64,000 bases of DNA, from contig NZ_QLSX01000006.1 in the NCBI RefSeq assembly GCF_003268885.1, forward strand, positions 62,001 through 126,000. The letters are read 5' to 3'. A program made the position numbers and the translations under genes. Source of the DNA: Onishia taeanensis. Its GTDB lineage: Bacteria > Pseudomonadota > Gammaproteobacteria > Pseudomonadales > Halomonadaceae. Of the stretch, positions 29,083-38,185 are shown one piece after another (within the stretch, counting starts at the first letter, position 1; each line of letters begins with the position of its first letter). The notes beneath the pieces were generated by a model that saw only the letters and a program-made list of their open reading frames with translations, made no database searches and was not told where the DNA came from.

Positions 29083-30720
29083 ATGAGCGAGATCGATTAC
29101 GCCGCACTGCTGGCGCAGTCGACTGACCTGATATGTGCGCTGGGCGCCGAGGGACAAGTGCTAGAGGCGAATCCTGCGTTCATGGCGGCACTCGACAGTG
29201 ATGATGACACCCTGGTGGGCGCGTCGTTTGTAGGCCAGCTTCACCCAGATGATGCAGTGCAGTGCCGTGAGGCTCTGGCGACCCTTGGGGCTTGCTCGTT
29301 TCTGGCCAGGTTGCGGACCGGCGCAACGGTACGCCTGGCTTGGCGCCTCACCCCCTGGGTGGATGGTCGCCGGCTGTGTGTCTCACCGCCGGTGGTCGAG
29401 TCGTCACAGGCGTCCAGCATGTTGCTCGCGCAACTGGCGCGCCATGTGCCTGGGGTCATCTATCAATACCGTATCCGTGCTGATGGCAGCTCTCATTTCC
29501 CCTATGCCAGCGAGCGTTTCGAGGAACTCTTCGGCTTGCCTTATTCCGTCGTCAAGGATGATGCCTCGCCGGTCTTCGCTCGCGCTCATCCCGATGACCT
29601 GCCGCATATTCTGGACAGCATCGAACGGGCCTCTCACGGTCAGCACCCCTGGCACTGCCAGTACCGCTACTACCTTCCTGATGGCCGGCTGCGCTGGCAT
29701 GAAGGCAACGCCACCCTTAGCCATCAAGTCGATGGCAGTAGGCTGTGTTACGGCTACATTAGTGACATCACAGAACGGCATGTGCTGGAACGGGCCCTCG
29801 AAGAAGAACGCCTGCGGCTTTCCAATATTCTTGAGGGCACCCACGCTGGGTCCTGGGAATGGAACGTTCAGACCGGTGAGCTGCTCATTAACGCGCGGTG
29901 GGCGGAGATCGTCGGCTATTCGCTTGCCGAACTCGAGCCGATCAGCTCTGCTACCTGGGAACGGCTGGTCCATCCCGATGACCTGGCCAGAGCGTTCGAG
30001 CGCTTGAATGCCCATTTTCACGGCAAGCATGAGTTCTATTCTCTTGAGTTCCGCATGCGCCATCGAGACGGACAGTGGGTTTGGGTGCTTGCGCATGGCA
30101 AGGTATTCCGCTGGACCCCGGATCATCGACCGCAAATGATGGCCGGCATCCACCAGGAGATCGGTGATCGCAAGGATGCCGAAGCCGCCCTGCGGCGACT
30201 GGCGACTACAGATTCCCTGACCGGGCTGTGGAATCGACGCTATTTCATGCAGCAACTGGAGCAGGCCTTCGAACGTTATCAACGCTACGGTCAGTCCGCC
30301 GCGGTGATCCTGCTCGATATCGATCACTTCAAAAACGTCAACGATATCCACGGCCATGCGGCCGGCGACTGTGTCATCCAATATACTGCCGAGGTGTTGA
30401 CCGCCTGGTGTCGCAACCTGGATATTCCGGCACGCATTGGCGGCGAGGAATTTGCCTTGTTGCTCACCGATACCGGCGAAAAAGGTGGGCATTCCCTCGC
30501 CGAGCGCATTCGTTACGCCCTGGAGGTGCTTGAGGTGCCCTTTGAAGATATCTCGCTGCGCATGACGGCCAGCTTCGGCATTTCTGCGATGGCCAAGGGA
30601 GACCCGTCCCACGAGCAGTGCATGCGCCGCGCCGACCGGGCGCTATATGCGGCCAAGCACGGTGGCCGCAACCGGGTTAAGGTCGCCAAGGAACGGGCGC
30701 CTGGCACGGAGGACGCATGA
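29083..30720 (+). CDS. Diguanylate cyclase with three PAS-like domains
   Basis: A soluble protein of about 545 residues making cyclic di-GMP. Three PAS-type sensor segments (about 1-110, 120-245, 246-370) precede the GGDEF domain (about 375-540). The active-site motif is GGEEF at 453-457, a functional variant. RNLD ends five residues before it, the canonical product-inhibition I-site. PAS motifs such as VWVLAHGKVFRW and the following ERKDAEAALR-like linker are typical. ATG 29083 has AGG at ideal spacing; 29077 is also in frame. The stop overlaps the MFS gene by four bases. Confidence 0.92.
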   Translation: MSEIDYAALLAQSTDLICALGAEGQVLEANPAFMAALDSDDDTLVGASFVGQLHPDDAVQCREALATLGACSFLARLRTGATVRLAWRLTPWVDGRRLCVSPPVVESSQASSMLLAQLARHVPGVIYQYRIRADGSSHFPYASERFEELFGLPYSVVKDDASPVFARAHPDDLPHILDSIERASHGQHPWHCQYRYYLPDGRLRWHEGNATLSHQVDGSRLCYGYISDITERHVLERALEEERLRLSNILEGTHAGSWEWNVQTGELLINARWAEIVGYSLAELEPISSATWERLVHPDDLARAFERLNAHFHGKHEFYSLEFRMRHRDGQWVWVLAHGKVFRWTPDHRPQMMAGIHQEIGDRKDAEAALRRLATTDSLTGLWNRRYFMQQLEQAFERYQRYGQSAAVILLDIDHFKNVNDIHGHAAGDCVIQYTAEVLTAWCRNLDIPARIGGEEFALLLTDTGEKGGHSLAERIRYALEVLEVPFEDISLRMTASFGISAMAKGDPSHEQCMRRADRALYAAKHGGRNRVKVAKERAPGTEDA

Positions 30721-32111
30721 CCTTGGCCTCGGTGGCCACGCGCCCGTTGTCGACGACGGCATATGCGTCCCGCAAGGAGATCTTCGGCTGGGCGATGTTC
30801 GACTTCGCCAACCAGGCCTATACCCTCTTGATCATCACGGTGGTGTTCGGCGAGCTGTTCACCACCGTTATCGTCGGCGATCGTGGCGATAATTATCGCT
30901 TTGCCAATCTGCTGTGGAGCGCTGCTCTGGCGCTGAGTTATCTGATGGTAGTGGCCAGCGGGCCTGTCTGCGGTGCCGCCATGGACGTCTCGGCGGCCAA
31001 GAAGCGCTTCCTGTTCGTCAGCTATCTGGCCACCGTTGCCACCACGGCACTGCTTTACTTTGTGGCGCCGGGATTCGTATGGCTCGGGGTCGTGCTGATC
31101 GTGCTCTCCAATTACGCCTACTCTATGGGCGAATCCTTTATCGCGGCCTTTCTGCCGGACCTCGGTCCGCCGGAAGCGCTGGGCCGGATTTCCGGCTTTG
31201 GCTGGGCGCTGGGGTATGTCGGCGGTCTGTTCGCCGCGGGCTTTACGCTGGTAGTGCTGGGCGAAGCCACTGCCGAGAACTTCGACCGCATCCGCTGGGT
31301 TGGGCCCTTCGCTGCTGGCTTCTTCCTGATCACCGCCATTCCGACCTTCCTCTGGCTTAGGGAGCGTGGCACGCCCCAGCGTCTGCCGCCGGGGCGCGGC
31401 TATGCCGGCATCGCCTGGGCGAGGGTCGGTACTACGTTTCATGAACTCAGGCGCTTTCGCGACCTGGGTACCTTTCTGGTCTCGCTGGTGTTCTCGATGG
31501 CGGGCGTCTACATCATCATTGCCTTCGCCTTCATCTACGGGGCTCAGGTGATCGGTTGGGACACCACCACGCGCAACCTGATGTTCATCATCGTGCAGAT
31601 CACTGCCGCCGCCGGGGCGCTGGGGTTCGGCGTGATTCAGGACCGGCTCGGCGCCAAGCGCACCTATCTGCTGACGCTTGGCCTCTGGGTGCTGGCGATC
31701 CTCGCCATCTGGGCCACGCCGGAGTTGACCGCCTGGCTAAACGCCTATCTGGGCCTTGGCTTGCAGCCTCAACAGCTGTTCCTGGTGGTGGGCTGTCTAG
31801 CTGGGCTCAGCTTGGGCTCGAGTCAGTCGGCAAGCCGCGCCCTGGTAGGGCTTTTGTCACCGTCGCACAAGGCCGCCGAGTTCTTCGGGTTCTGGGGCCT
31901 GGCCAACAAGCTCGCTGGCGTGATCGGCATCATTGGCCTGGGCCTGCTGCAGTCGGTGGTGGGGCTGAAGGCCTCGATTCTGCTCTGCGCTGCGCTATTC
32001 GTGATGGCCATTCTGATCTGTCTGGCCGTCGATCAGGCTCGCGGGTGTCGCGCCGCTCAGCAGTGGGAGGCCTGCGAGCTTGCGGTTCTTGCTCCGATTA
32101 AAGAATCCTGA
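30717..32111 (+). CDS. MFS transporter of the UMF1/Atg22-like family
   Basis: A 464-residue inner-membrane protein with about 12 helices. Early residues AMFDFANQAYTLLI and the SMGESFIAAFLPDL region are typical of UMF1-type transporters, which relate to fungal vacuolar amino acid effluxer Atg22. The ATG overlaps the cyclase stop (ATGA), so synthesis is coupled. The last about 15 residues (after DQARGC) read poorly as a natural transporter end, and the frame continues beyond the stop into a GGDEF-like remnant, so the true C-terminus may have been altered by rearrangement. Substrate is unknown. Confidence 0.88.
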   Translation: MTLASVATRPLSTTAYASRKEIFGWAMFDFANQAYTLLIITVVFGELFTTVIVGDRGDNYRFANLLWSAALALSYLMVVASGPVCGAAMDVSAAKKRFLFVSYLATVATTALLYFVAPGFVWLGVVLIVLSNYAYSMGESFIAAFLPDLGPPEALGRISGFGWALGYVGGLFAAGFTLVVLGEATAENFDRIRWVGPFAAGFFLITAIPTFLWLRERGTPQRLPPGRGYAGIAWARVGTTFHELRRFRDLGTFLVSLVFSMAGVYIIIAFAFIYGAQVIGWDTTTRNLMFIIVQITAAAGALGFGVIQDRLGAKRTYLLTLGLWVLAILAIWATPELTAWLNAYLGLGLQPQQLFLVVGCLAGLSLGSSQSASRALVGLLSPSHKAAEFFGFWGLANKLAGVIGIIGLGLLQSVVGLKASILLCAALFVMAILICLAVDQARGCRAAQQWEACELAVLAPIKES

Positions 32112-32783
32112 CTGGTCGAGCATGAGATCACCATCACCGAACGGCTTCACGGGGCCAGCGACGATCTTCCTGATCAGGCGTTCTACGACCCTGATTCTTC
32201 GCTGCCCAATAAACTGCTGGGTCAGGAACAACTCCAGCGACTGGTCGACGCGGCGCAGGCTGAAGGCCGCAAGGGGGCGCTGGCGGCCGTTCATTTCCTG
32301 CACTTCAATGAATTTCTCACTACCTACGGCCGCGAGGCCTTGAATGAGGCGATACGGCTCTTCGTTGAGCGCCTGCGCTGCCTGGCGGGGCCGGGTGGCC
32401 TAGTGTCTCTGCCAGAGAGGGATCGCATTATGGTGGCTCGCGCCGACTTCCTTACGAAGGAGGAAACCTGGCGGTGGGCGCAACGGGTGCATGAAGACGT
32501 CACCGTTCCGTATTCCGTCGGCGAAGGTCAGCGCTCGGCGTTGGTGGCCATCGGCGTCTGTGAGTTCGCAGGCGATGTCGCCAGTGCCCACGAGTTGATA
32601 CGGCGTGCCAACCTCGCCAAGGAGGGATCACTTGGTCCGGGTCTGCGCCGTTACGATGCGAGCCTGGAGCAGCAGTCGGTGCCGTGTGGTCTTGGCATCG
32701 AGCATATGCAGGGTTTCCTTTGGCACCGCCCCATGCCGCTGGACGTCCTGCGAGGTGCCCTAAGCGCCGTCTCCGCCCGGTAA
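32112..32783 (+). pseudogene. Degenerate GGDEF-domain remnant without a start codon
   Basis: Immediately after the MFS stop, the same frame stays open for 223 codons. It reads like a GGDEF domain: FYDPDSSLPN matches the usual YDxLTxLPN entry, an FLHFNEFLTTYG segment matches the substrate-binding strand, and the site expected to hold GGDEF reads LPERDR. No ATG/GTG with a ribosome binding site begins it; TTG at 32340 lies inside the domain. It is either a decayed cyclase fragment or an unusually started, catalytically dead GGDEF protein. It ends 97 bases before the nuclease gene. Confidence 0.6.
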
Positions 32784-32879
32784 CGCATGGCAAGTGAATG
32801 ACGTCCTGATGGGGCGTGATCGATGAAAGGTACTAAAACTGCCTGGTCGCGGCCAAGCTTCCCTTGCTAGCATGGATGA

Positions 32880-34745
32880 ATGAACAGTGCCCCGCCGGCG
32901 GCGCCGGTCACCGCCTCTCTGGATGACCCGCGCTATTACCTGACCAATTTCCGCTTCGTGCTCGACTGGGTCGTCGCGCGCTACGGTGACCTGTTGAGCG
33001 GCGAGGAGCACGCGACGCTGACGCGCCTTGGTCGCTTGCCGGCGGCCTCGCTGGCGTTGCTCACGCGCATGGTCATGCGCAAGGGCAGCCGCTTTCGCCT
33101 TGATAAGCTGCACTATACCGAGATCGGCGATCCCCGCCTGGCCCTGGAATCCCTGGTCGAGGCGGGGCTCGTCGACGACGCCCCAAGGCTCGATCTTGTC
33201 GGGCTGTTCGGTCTGGCAACGCTTGGCGAGCTGCGCCAGTGGCTTTGCGATGACATCCGCGCGGCGGGGCTGCCCGCGGGCGTCAGCAAGGCGCGGCTCC
33301 TGAAGGCACTGAGCCCGGGGTTGCCCGCTCCCCGCTCGCTCGACGGCTGGGGAGCACCTGACGAGGTCTCCGTGGTCGAACTCACCTGCATGGCGCTCTG
33401 CGAGCGGCTGCGGCTGATGTTCTTTGGCAATCTGCGTCAGGACTTCTCGGAATTCGTGCTTGCCGAGCTTGGCCATCAGCGCTTCGAGCAGGTCTCCTTT
33501 AGCGATGACTCCCGTGCCTTTCAGGCGCGCCACGAGGTCGATACCTACCTGGCCTTGGAAGCGTTACGTGAGCGGCTGGACGACGGCGAGCCTCCGGGCG
33601 CGCTGTGGCCGCTGTTGCCCGACAGCTCGTCCGTCGTTTCCCCTGACTGTGCGCCCAATGCCTGGCTTGAGACGCGGCGTGGCCGGCTGGTGTTCCGGCT
33701 CGCCCGTGAGGCCGAGCGGCAGGGCGATATAACCCTGGCCGCCGAGCTTTACCCCCACTCTAGTCACCCCGAGGCACGCGTGCGGGCGCTGCGCCTGGCC
33801 GAACGTCGTGCGGCAAACGACCCCGACAGCGAGGAGACCCACGCCGCCATCCTCGCCAAGGTCAGGCGCGCTCTGGCGGCCCCTCGTGATGCCGCCGAGG
33901 CGCAGGCGCTGGTTCGGCTGGAAACCCGGCTGGGTCGCCGCCTGGGACGGCCCGTTGCGCCGGCCCGGGCCCCCGCGCCTAAGCGCTTTACCCTGACGCT
34001 GCCTGCCTCAGCTGGCCGGGTGGAGTTCGCCGTGCGTGACCATCTCGCCGAGCCGTCGGCTCCGGTGCATTACGTGGAAAACACCCTGATCACCGGGCTC
34101 TTTGGCCTGCTGTGCTGGCCCGCTATTTTCGCACCGCTTCCCGGCGCCTTCTTCCATCCCTTCCACAGTGGGCCCGCCGATCTCTTCCGCGAGGACTTCG
34201 TCACCCGACGCCGGGCGCACTTCGATGCCTGCCTCGCCGAGCTCGACGATGGCCGCTATCCCGCCACTCTGCGCGCGCGCCTTCAGGACAAGCAGGGCCT
34301 GGCCTCGCCCTTCGTGCACTGGGGGGTACTCGATGCGGCCATGCTCGAGCAGGCCCTGGCCTGCATCCCGGCGATGCATCTGCGCGTGCTGTTCGAGCGC
34401 CTGCTTGAGGACCCGCGAGCCAACCGTGCCGGGCTGCCGGATCTGATCCAATTCTCGCCGGAGGCGGAGACGGGGCCGCGCTATCGGCTGATCGAGGTCA
34501 AGGGACCGGGCGACCGGCTGCAGGATAACCAGCGCCGCTGGCTCGCCTTCTTCGCCGAGCAGGGCATCCCTGCGGCGGTCTGCGAGGTGCGTTGGGAAGA
34601 GGGTATTGAAGAGGGTATTGAAGAGAGTACTGCAGAGAGTACTGGAAATAGTACTGAAGAGAGCGGGGGCGAGTTCTTGGATGAGCCCTTGAAAGAGTCT
34701 TTGAAAGAGCCCCGGGACGAGCCCCTGGGAGCACGCGCACCGTGA
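32880..34745 (+). CDS. FAN1-like VRR-NUC structure-specific nuclease
   Basis: A 621-residue protein. The N-terminus DDPRYYLTNFRFVLDW is typical of bacterial FAN1. Helical SAP-like and TPR-like regions follow, then a C-terminal VRR-NUC domain. PDL (D521) and EVKGPGDRLQDNQRRW (E539, K541) supply the metal-dependent nuclease site. FAN1 enzymes cut flap structures and act in interstrand crosslink repair. The last about 50 residues are a low-complexity Glu/Ser/Pro tail encoded by 12-bp repeats and are probably disordered. The stop overlaps the helicase start as GTGA. The ATG at 32880 has a weak ribosome binding site. Confidence 0.9.
   Translation: MNSAPPAAPVTASLDDPRYYLTNFRFVLDWVVARYGDLLSGEEHATLTRLGRLPAASLALLTRMVMRKGSRFRLDKLHYTEIGDPRLALESLVEAGLVDDAPRLDLVGLFGLATLGELRQWLCDDIRAAGLPAGVSKARLLKALSPGLPAPRSLDGWGAPDEVSVVELTCMALCERLRLMFFGNLRQDFSEFVLAELGHQRFEQVSFSDDSRAFQARHEVDTYLALEALRERLDDGEPPGALWPLLPDSSSVVSPDCAPNAWLETRRGRLVFRLAREAERQGDITLAAELYPHSSHPEARVRALRLAERRAANDPDSEETHAAILAKVRRALAAPRDAAEAQALVRLETRLGRRLGRPVAPARAPAPKRFTLTLPASAGRVEFAVRDHLAEPSAPVHYVENTLITGLFGLLCWPAIFAPLPGAFFHPFHSGPADLFREDFVTRRRAHFDACLAELDDGRYPATLRARLQDKQGLASPFVHWGVLDAAMLEQALACIPAMHLRVLFERLLEDPRANRAGLPDLIQFSPEAETGPRYRLIEVKGPGDRLQDNQRRWLAFFAEQGIPAAVCEVRWEEGIEEGIEESTAESTGNSTEESGGEFLDEPLKESLKEPRDEPLGARAP
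34601..34733 (+). repeat. 12-bp repeats inside the FAN1-like coding tail
   Basis: Five 12-bp units of the form GRGTAYTGAAGA occupy 34601-34660. A second family of four units (CCCTTGAAAGAG, TCTTTGAAAGAG and diverged copies) fills 34686-34733. The period is a multiple of three, so reading frame is preserved and the units add acidic Glu-rich residues. This is the coding counterpart of the intergenic arrays in this window. Confidence 0.85.
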
Positions 34746-37156
34746 GCCTCAGGGTCGCGGTGCGTGCCCTATGCGACTTCACCGCCCGTCGCGGGGACCT
34801 CGATCATCGCTTCACCCCGTCGCCTACCGCCAGCGAGGGCATCGCCGGTCATGAACTGATCGCCGAGCGGCGCCGGGCGGCGGACCCAGCCTTTGAAACC
34901 GAGGTGGCCCTCGCAGGCGATTACGTCGACGAGACGGGCCAGGCTCTCGTGGTTAGCGGTCGAGCCGACGGCTTTGACCCGACAAGGAGCTGTCTCGAGG
35001 AGGTCAAGACCCATCGTGGCGATCTGGCGCGCATGGCCGACAACCAGCGGGCCCTGCACTGGGCCCAGCTCTACGTCTATGGTGCCCTGCTGTGTCGGAC
35101 CCGTGGTCTCGAGCGTCTGACCCTGTCGCTTGTTTACCTGGAACTCGGCAGCGGCCGGGAGACCCGGCTCAGCGAGACCTGCACGGCGCCGGCGCTGGAA
35201 GCGGTGTTCAGGGATCACTGCGTACGCTACATGGCCTGGGCCAAGCAGGAAGGGGCGCACCGTGAGGGCCGCGACACAGCACTCAGGCAGCTCGGCTTTC
35301 CTTTCGCCGCCTTTCGCACCGGCCAGCGGCCGCTGGCCGAGGCGGTCTACAAGGCGGCGAGCACCTCCCGCGCACTGCTACTCCAGGCGCCCACCGGCAT
35401 CGGCAAGACCCTGGGCACGCTGTTTCCGATGCTCACCGCTATGCCTCGCCAGGGGCTGGATCGACTGTTCTTCCTGACCATGAAGACCCCCGGGCGGCGC
35501 CTGGCCCTGGAAGCCCTGGAGCGGCTGGAGGCATCCCTCGAGCCGCAGAAGGCAGCTCCCGCGCTTCGCGTGCTGGAGCTGATCGCCCGCGAGAAAGCCT
35601 GTGAGTACCCAGGCACCGCTTGCCACGGTGAGGCCTGCCCGCTGGCCAGGGGTTTCTATGATCGCCTTTCCGCGGCGCGGCAGGCTGCTACCGAACGAGG
35701 GTGGCTCGACCGGGCGGCGCTGCGCGAGGTGGCGCTGGAACATCAGGTCTGCCCCTATTATCTGGGGCAGGAGCTGGCTCGCTGGTGCGATGTGGTGGTC
35801 GGCGACGTCAATCACTACTTTGACGTACACGCCCTGCTCCATGCGCTGACCCAGGCCCATGACTGGCGGGTCGGGGTGCTGGTCGACGAGGCCCACAACC
35901 TGATCGATAGGGCGCGCGGCATGTACAGCGCCGAGCTGGATCAGCGCCGGCTCGCGGGGCTGCGCCGCCAGGCGCCACCGGCGCTGGTGAAGCCTCTGGA
36001 GCGACTCGGTCGTCAGTGGGCGGCCCTGGGCGAAGAGAAGGGCGGGGAGAAAGAGACGGGAGGCTATCTGGGGAAAGAGCAGGGAGCCGGCCAGCCCGGC
36101 CAGCAGAATGCTCAGGCGTGGCGATCAGGCGATACCCGCGGCGATCGTAAGCGCAAGGGCGGCCAATCAAGCCGAGCGGCGGACTATCAGGTGCTTTCCG
36201 CGCCGCCCAGAGGGATGCTCAGGGCCCTTGGCCAGGCGGCGACGTCGATCACCGACTATCTGGCCGAGCACCCCGGCGAGGTCGACCCGGCCCTGCAGGA
36301 GTTTCTTTTCGAGGCGCTGGCCTTCACCCGGCTCGCCGAGGTCTTCGATGACCACTCGCTCTTCGAGCTCACCCGAAGCGGCCGCGGGCGGGCCCGACTG
36401 GCGCTGCGCAACCTGATCCCGGCGCCCTTTTTGGCACCGCGCTTCGCGGCGAGCCATAGCGCGGTACTGTTCTCGGCCACCCTCTCGCCGGGCGGCTATT
36501 TTCGCGATCTGCTGGGCCTGCCGGCGGCAACGCCCTGTCTCGAGGTGGCCTCGCCCTTCGCCTGTGAGCAGCTCGACGTGCATATCCGCCGGGATATCTC
36601 GACCCGCTTTGCCCATCGCCAGGCCTCCATCGAGCCGATCGTTGCGACCCTTCACGAGCAGTTCCAGCGTGCGCCGGGCAACTATCTGGCCTTCTTCAGC
36701 AGCTTCGCCTATCTGGAAGCGGTCGCCGCACGTTTTGGCGACGCCCACGGCGAGATTCCTATCTGGCGGCAGGCGAGGGGGATGGATGAAGGGGCCCGGG
36801 ACGCCTTTCTCGCCCGCTTCGTCTCGGGCGGGCAGGGCATCGGCTTCGCGGTACTGGGCGGGGCCTTCGCCGAGGGCATCGACCTGCCCGGCGATCGGCT
36901 GATCGGCGCCTTCATTGCCACCCTGGGCCTGCCGCCGGTGGACGCGCGGCAGGAGACCCTGCGCGAACAGCTCGAGGCGCGCTTCGGTCGCGGTTTCGAC
37001 TACGCCTATCAGTATCCGGGCCTCAACAAGGTGGTGCAGGCCGCCGGCCGGGTGATTCGCACCCCCGAGGATCGCGGCGTGGTGGTGCTGATGGACGACC
37101 GCTTTGCCCGTCCCGAAGTCAGGGCCCTGCTGCCGGGCTGGTGGCGTCTGCCTTGA
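34742..37156 (+). CDS. XPD/DinG-like iron-sulfur DNA helicase with N-terminal nuclease-like domain
   Basis: An 804-residue helicase. Residues about 1-150 resemble a Cas4/PD-(D/E)xK nuclease fold (SGRADGFDP then EEVKTHRGD). Walker A APTGIGKT has Lys222. Four cysteines, C287, C294, C299 and C337, form a typical XPD-type 4Fe-4S cluster site. DEAH is at 382-385. The second helicase lobe shows FSATLSPGGYF and VVQAAGRVIRTPEDRG (motif VI). Residues about 430-480 are a low-complexity Gly/Gln/Lys insertion. The GTG start overlaps the FAN1-like stop, so the nuclease and helicase are co-translated, presumably for repair of a common DNA lesion. Confidence 0.9.
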   Translation: MSLRVAVRALCDFTARRGDLDHRFTPSPTASEGIAGHELIAERRRAADPAFETEVALAGDYVDETGQALVVSGRADGFDPTRSCLEEVKTHRGDLARMADNQRALHWAQLYVYGALLCRTRGLERLTLSLVYLELGSGRETRLSETCTAPALEAVFRDHCVRYMAWAKQEGAHREGRDTALRQLGFPFAAFRTGQRPLAEAVYKAASTSRALLLQAPTGIGKTLGTLFPMLTAMPRQGLDRLFFLTMKTPGRRLALEALERLEASLEPQKAAPALRVLELIAREKACEYPGTACHGEACPLARGFYDRLSAARQAATERGWLDRAALREVALEHQVCPYYLGQELARWCDVVVGDVNHYFDVHALLHALTQAHDWRVGVLVDEAHNLIDRARGMYSAELDQRRLAGLRRQAPPALVKPLERLGRQWAALGEEKGGEKETGGYLGKEQGAGQPGQQNAQAWRSGDTRGDRKRKGGQSSRAADYQVLSAPPRGMLRALGQAATSITDYLAEHPGEVDPALQEFLFEALAFTRLAEVFDDHSLFELTRSGRGRARLALRNLIPAPFLAPRFAASHSAVLFSATLSPGGYFRDLLGLPAATPCLEVASPFACEQLDVHIRRDISTRFAHRQASIEPIVATLHEQFQRAPGNYLAFFSSFAYLEAVAARFGDAHGEIPIWRQARGMDEGARDAFLARFVSGGQGIGFAVLGGAFAEGIDLPGDRLIGAFIATLGLPPVDARQETLREQLEARFGRGFDYAYQYPGLNKVVQAAGRVIRTPEDRGVVVLMDDRFARPEVRALLPGWWRLP

Positions 37157-37248
37157 TAGTCACGAACGCTGATAGTAACGAACCGCGCAGGGTGCATGGA
37201 AAAGAGCATCCTGCGATATGCGTTGGGGAAGGTGCCAGGCGCCGGCGA

Positions 37249-38181
37249 TCAGGCGCGGCGGCCGCGCAGGGCGGCGACCGCCTTGCCGATAGCGACCAGC
37301 ACGGCGCCAGCGGCCAGGCCGATACCGGCATTGAGAGCGATACTGCTGAGCGGGCCCAGCACCGCGCCGGTGGTGGGCAGTTCGCCAGCGCGCTCTGCCA
37401 GCGCCTCGACGCCGTGATGCAGCATCGGCAGGCCGTGAACGAGGATGCCGCCGCCGACGATGAACATGGCGGCGGTGCCGACCACCGACAGCGTCTTCAT
37501 CAGTATCGGCGCGGCGGCGAGCAGGCCGCGACCGGCGGCCTTTATCAGGCGCCCACCGCGCTGGCTCAGGTAGAGACCCAAGTCGTCGATTTTGACGATG
37601 GCGGCCACCAGCCCGTAGACGCCGGCGGTGATGACCACGGCAATGCCGGACACCACGATCACCTGCTGGACGAAGGGGGCGCCGGCCACGCTGCCCAGGG
37701 TGATGGCGATGATCTCTGCGGAGAGGATGAAGTCGGTGCGCACGGCGCCCTTGATCTTGTTGCGCTCGAAAGCCACCACGTCGGTCGCGGGATCAGCAAG
37801 CGCCTTGACGTGCTCGGCATGGGCCGCCGCGTCTTCGTCCTTATCGTGGCTTAGCACGTGGAGCAGTTTCTCGGCGCCCTCGAAGCACAAGAAGGCACCG
37901 CCGAGCATCAGCAGCGGCGTCACCAGCCAGGGGATCACGGCGCTGATCGCCAGTGCCGCCGGCACCAGAATCAGCTTGTTGCGCAGCGAGCCCTTGGCCA
38001 CCGCCCACACCACCGGCAGCTCCCGGTCGGCTTTGACGCCGGTGACCTGCTGGGCGTTCAGCGCCAGGTCGTCGCCGAGTACGCCGGCGGTCTTCTTGGC
38101 CGCCACCTTGGTCATCAGCGACACGTCGTCGAGCAGGGTGGCGATGTCATCGATCAGCGTCAGTAAACTTGCACCAGCCAT
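37249..38181 (-). CDS. yedI: DUF808 (YedI-like) inner-membrane protein
   Basis: A 310-residue membrane protein with the strongly conserved N-terminus [38 protein letters not shown], cut here to its key [20 protein letters not shown] elements. Multiple hydrophobic helices follow, and [13 protein letters not shown] is also conserved. Function in Escherichia coli is unknown. It starts four bases after the Kef-type antiporter stop, with AAGGAT inside that gene, so the two are co-expressed. This suggests an ion-homeostasis link, by inference only. Confidence 0.92.
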   Translation of the reverse strand: MAGASLLTLIDDIATLLDDVSLMTKVAAKKTAGVLGDDLALNAQQVTGVKADRELPVVWAVAKGSLRNKLILVPAALAISAVIPWLVTPLLMLGGAFLCFEGAEKLLHVLSHDKDEDAAAHAEHVKALADPATDVVAFERNKIKGAVRTDFILSAEIIAITLGSVAGAPFVQQVIVVSGIAVVITAGVYGLVAAIVKIDDLGLYLSQRGGRLIKAAGRGLLAAAPILMKTLSVVGTAAMFIVGGGILVHGLPMLHHGVEALAERAGELPTTGAVLGPLSSIALNAGIGLAAGAVLVAIGKAVAALRGRRA

Positions 38182-38185
38182 GGCG

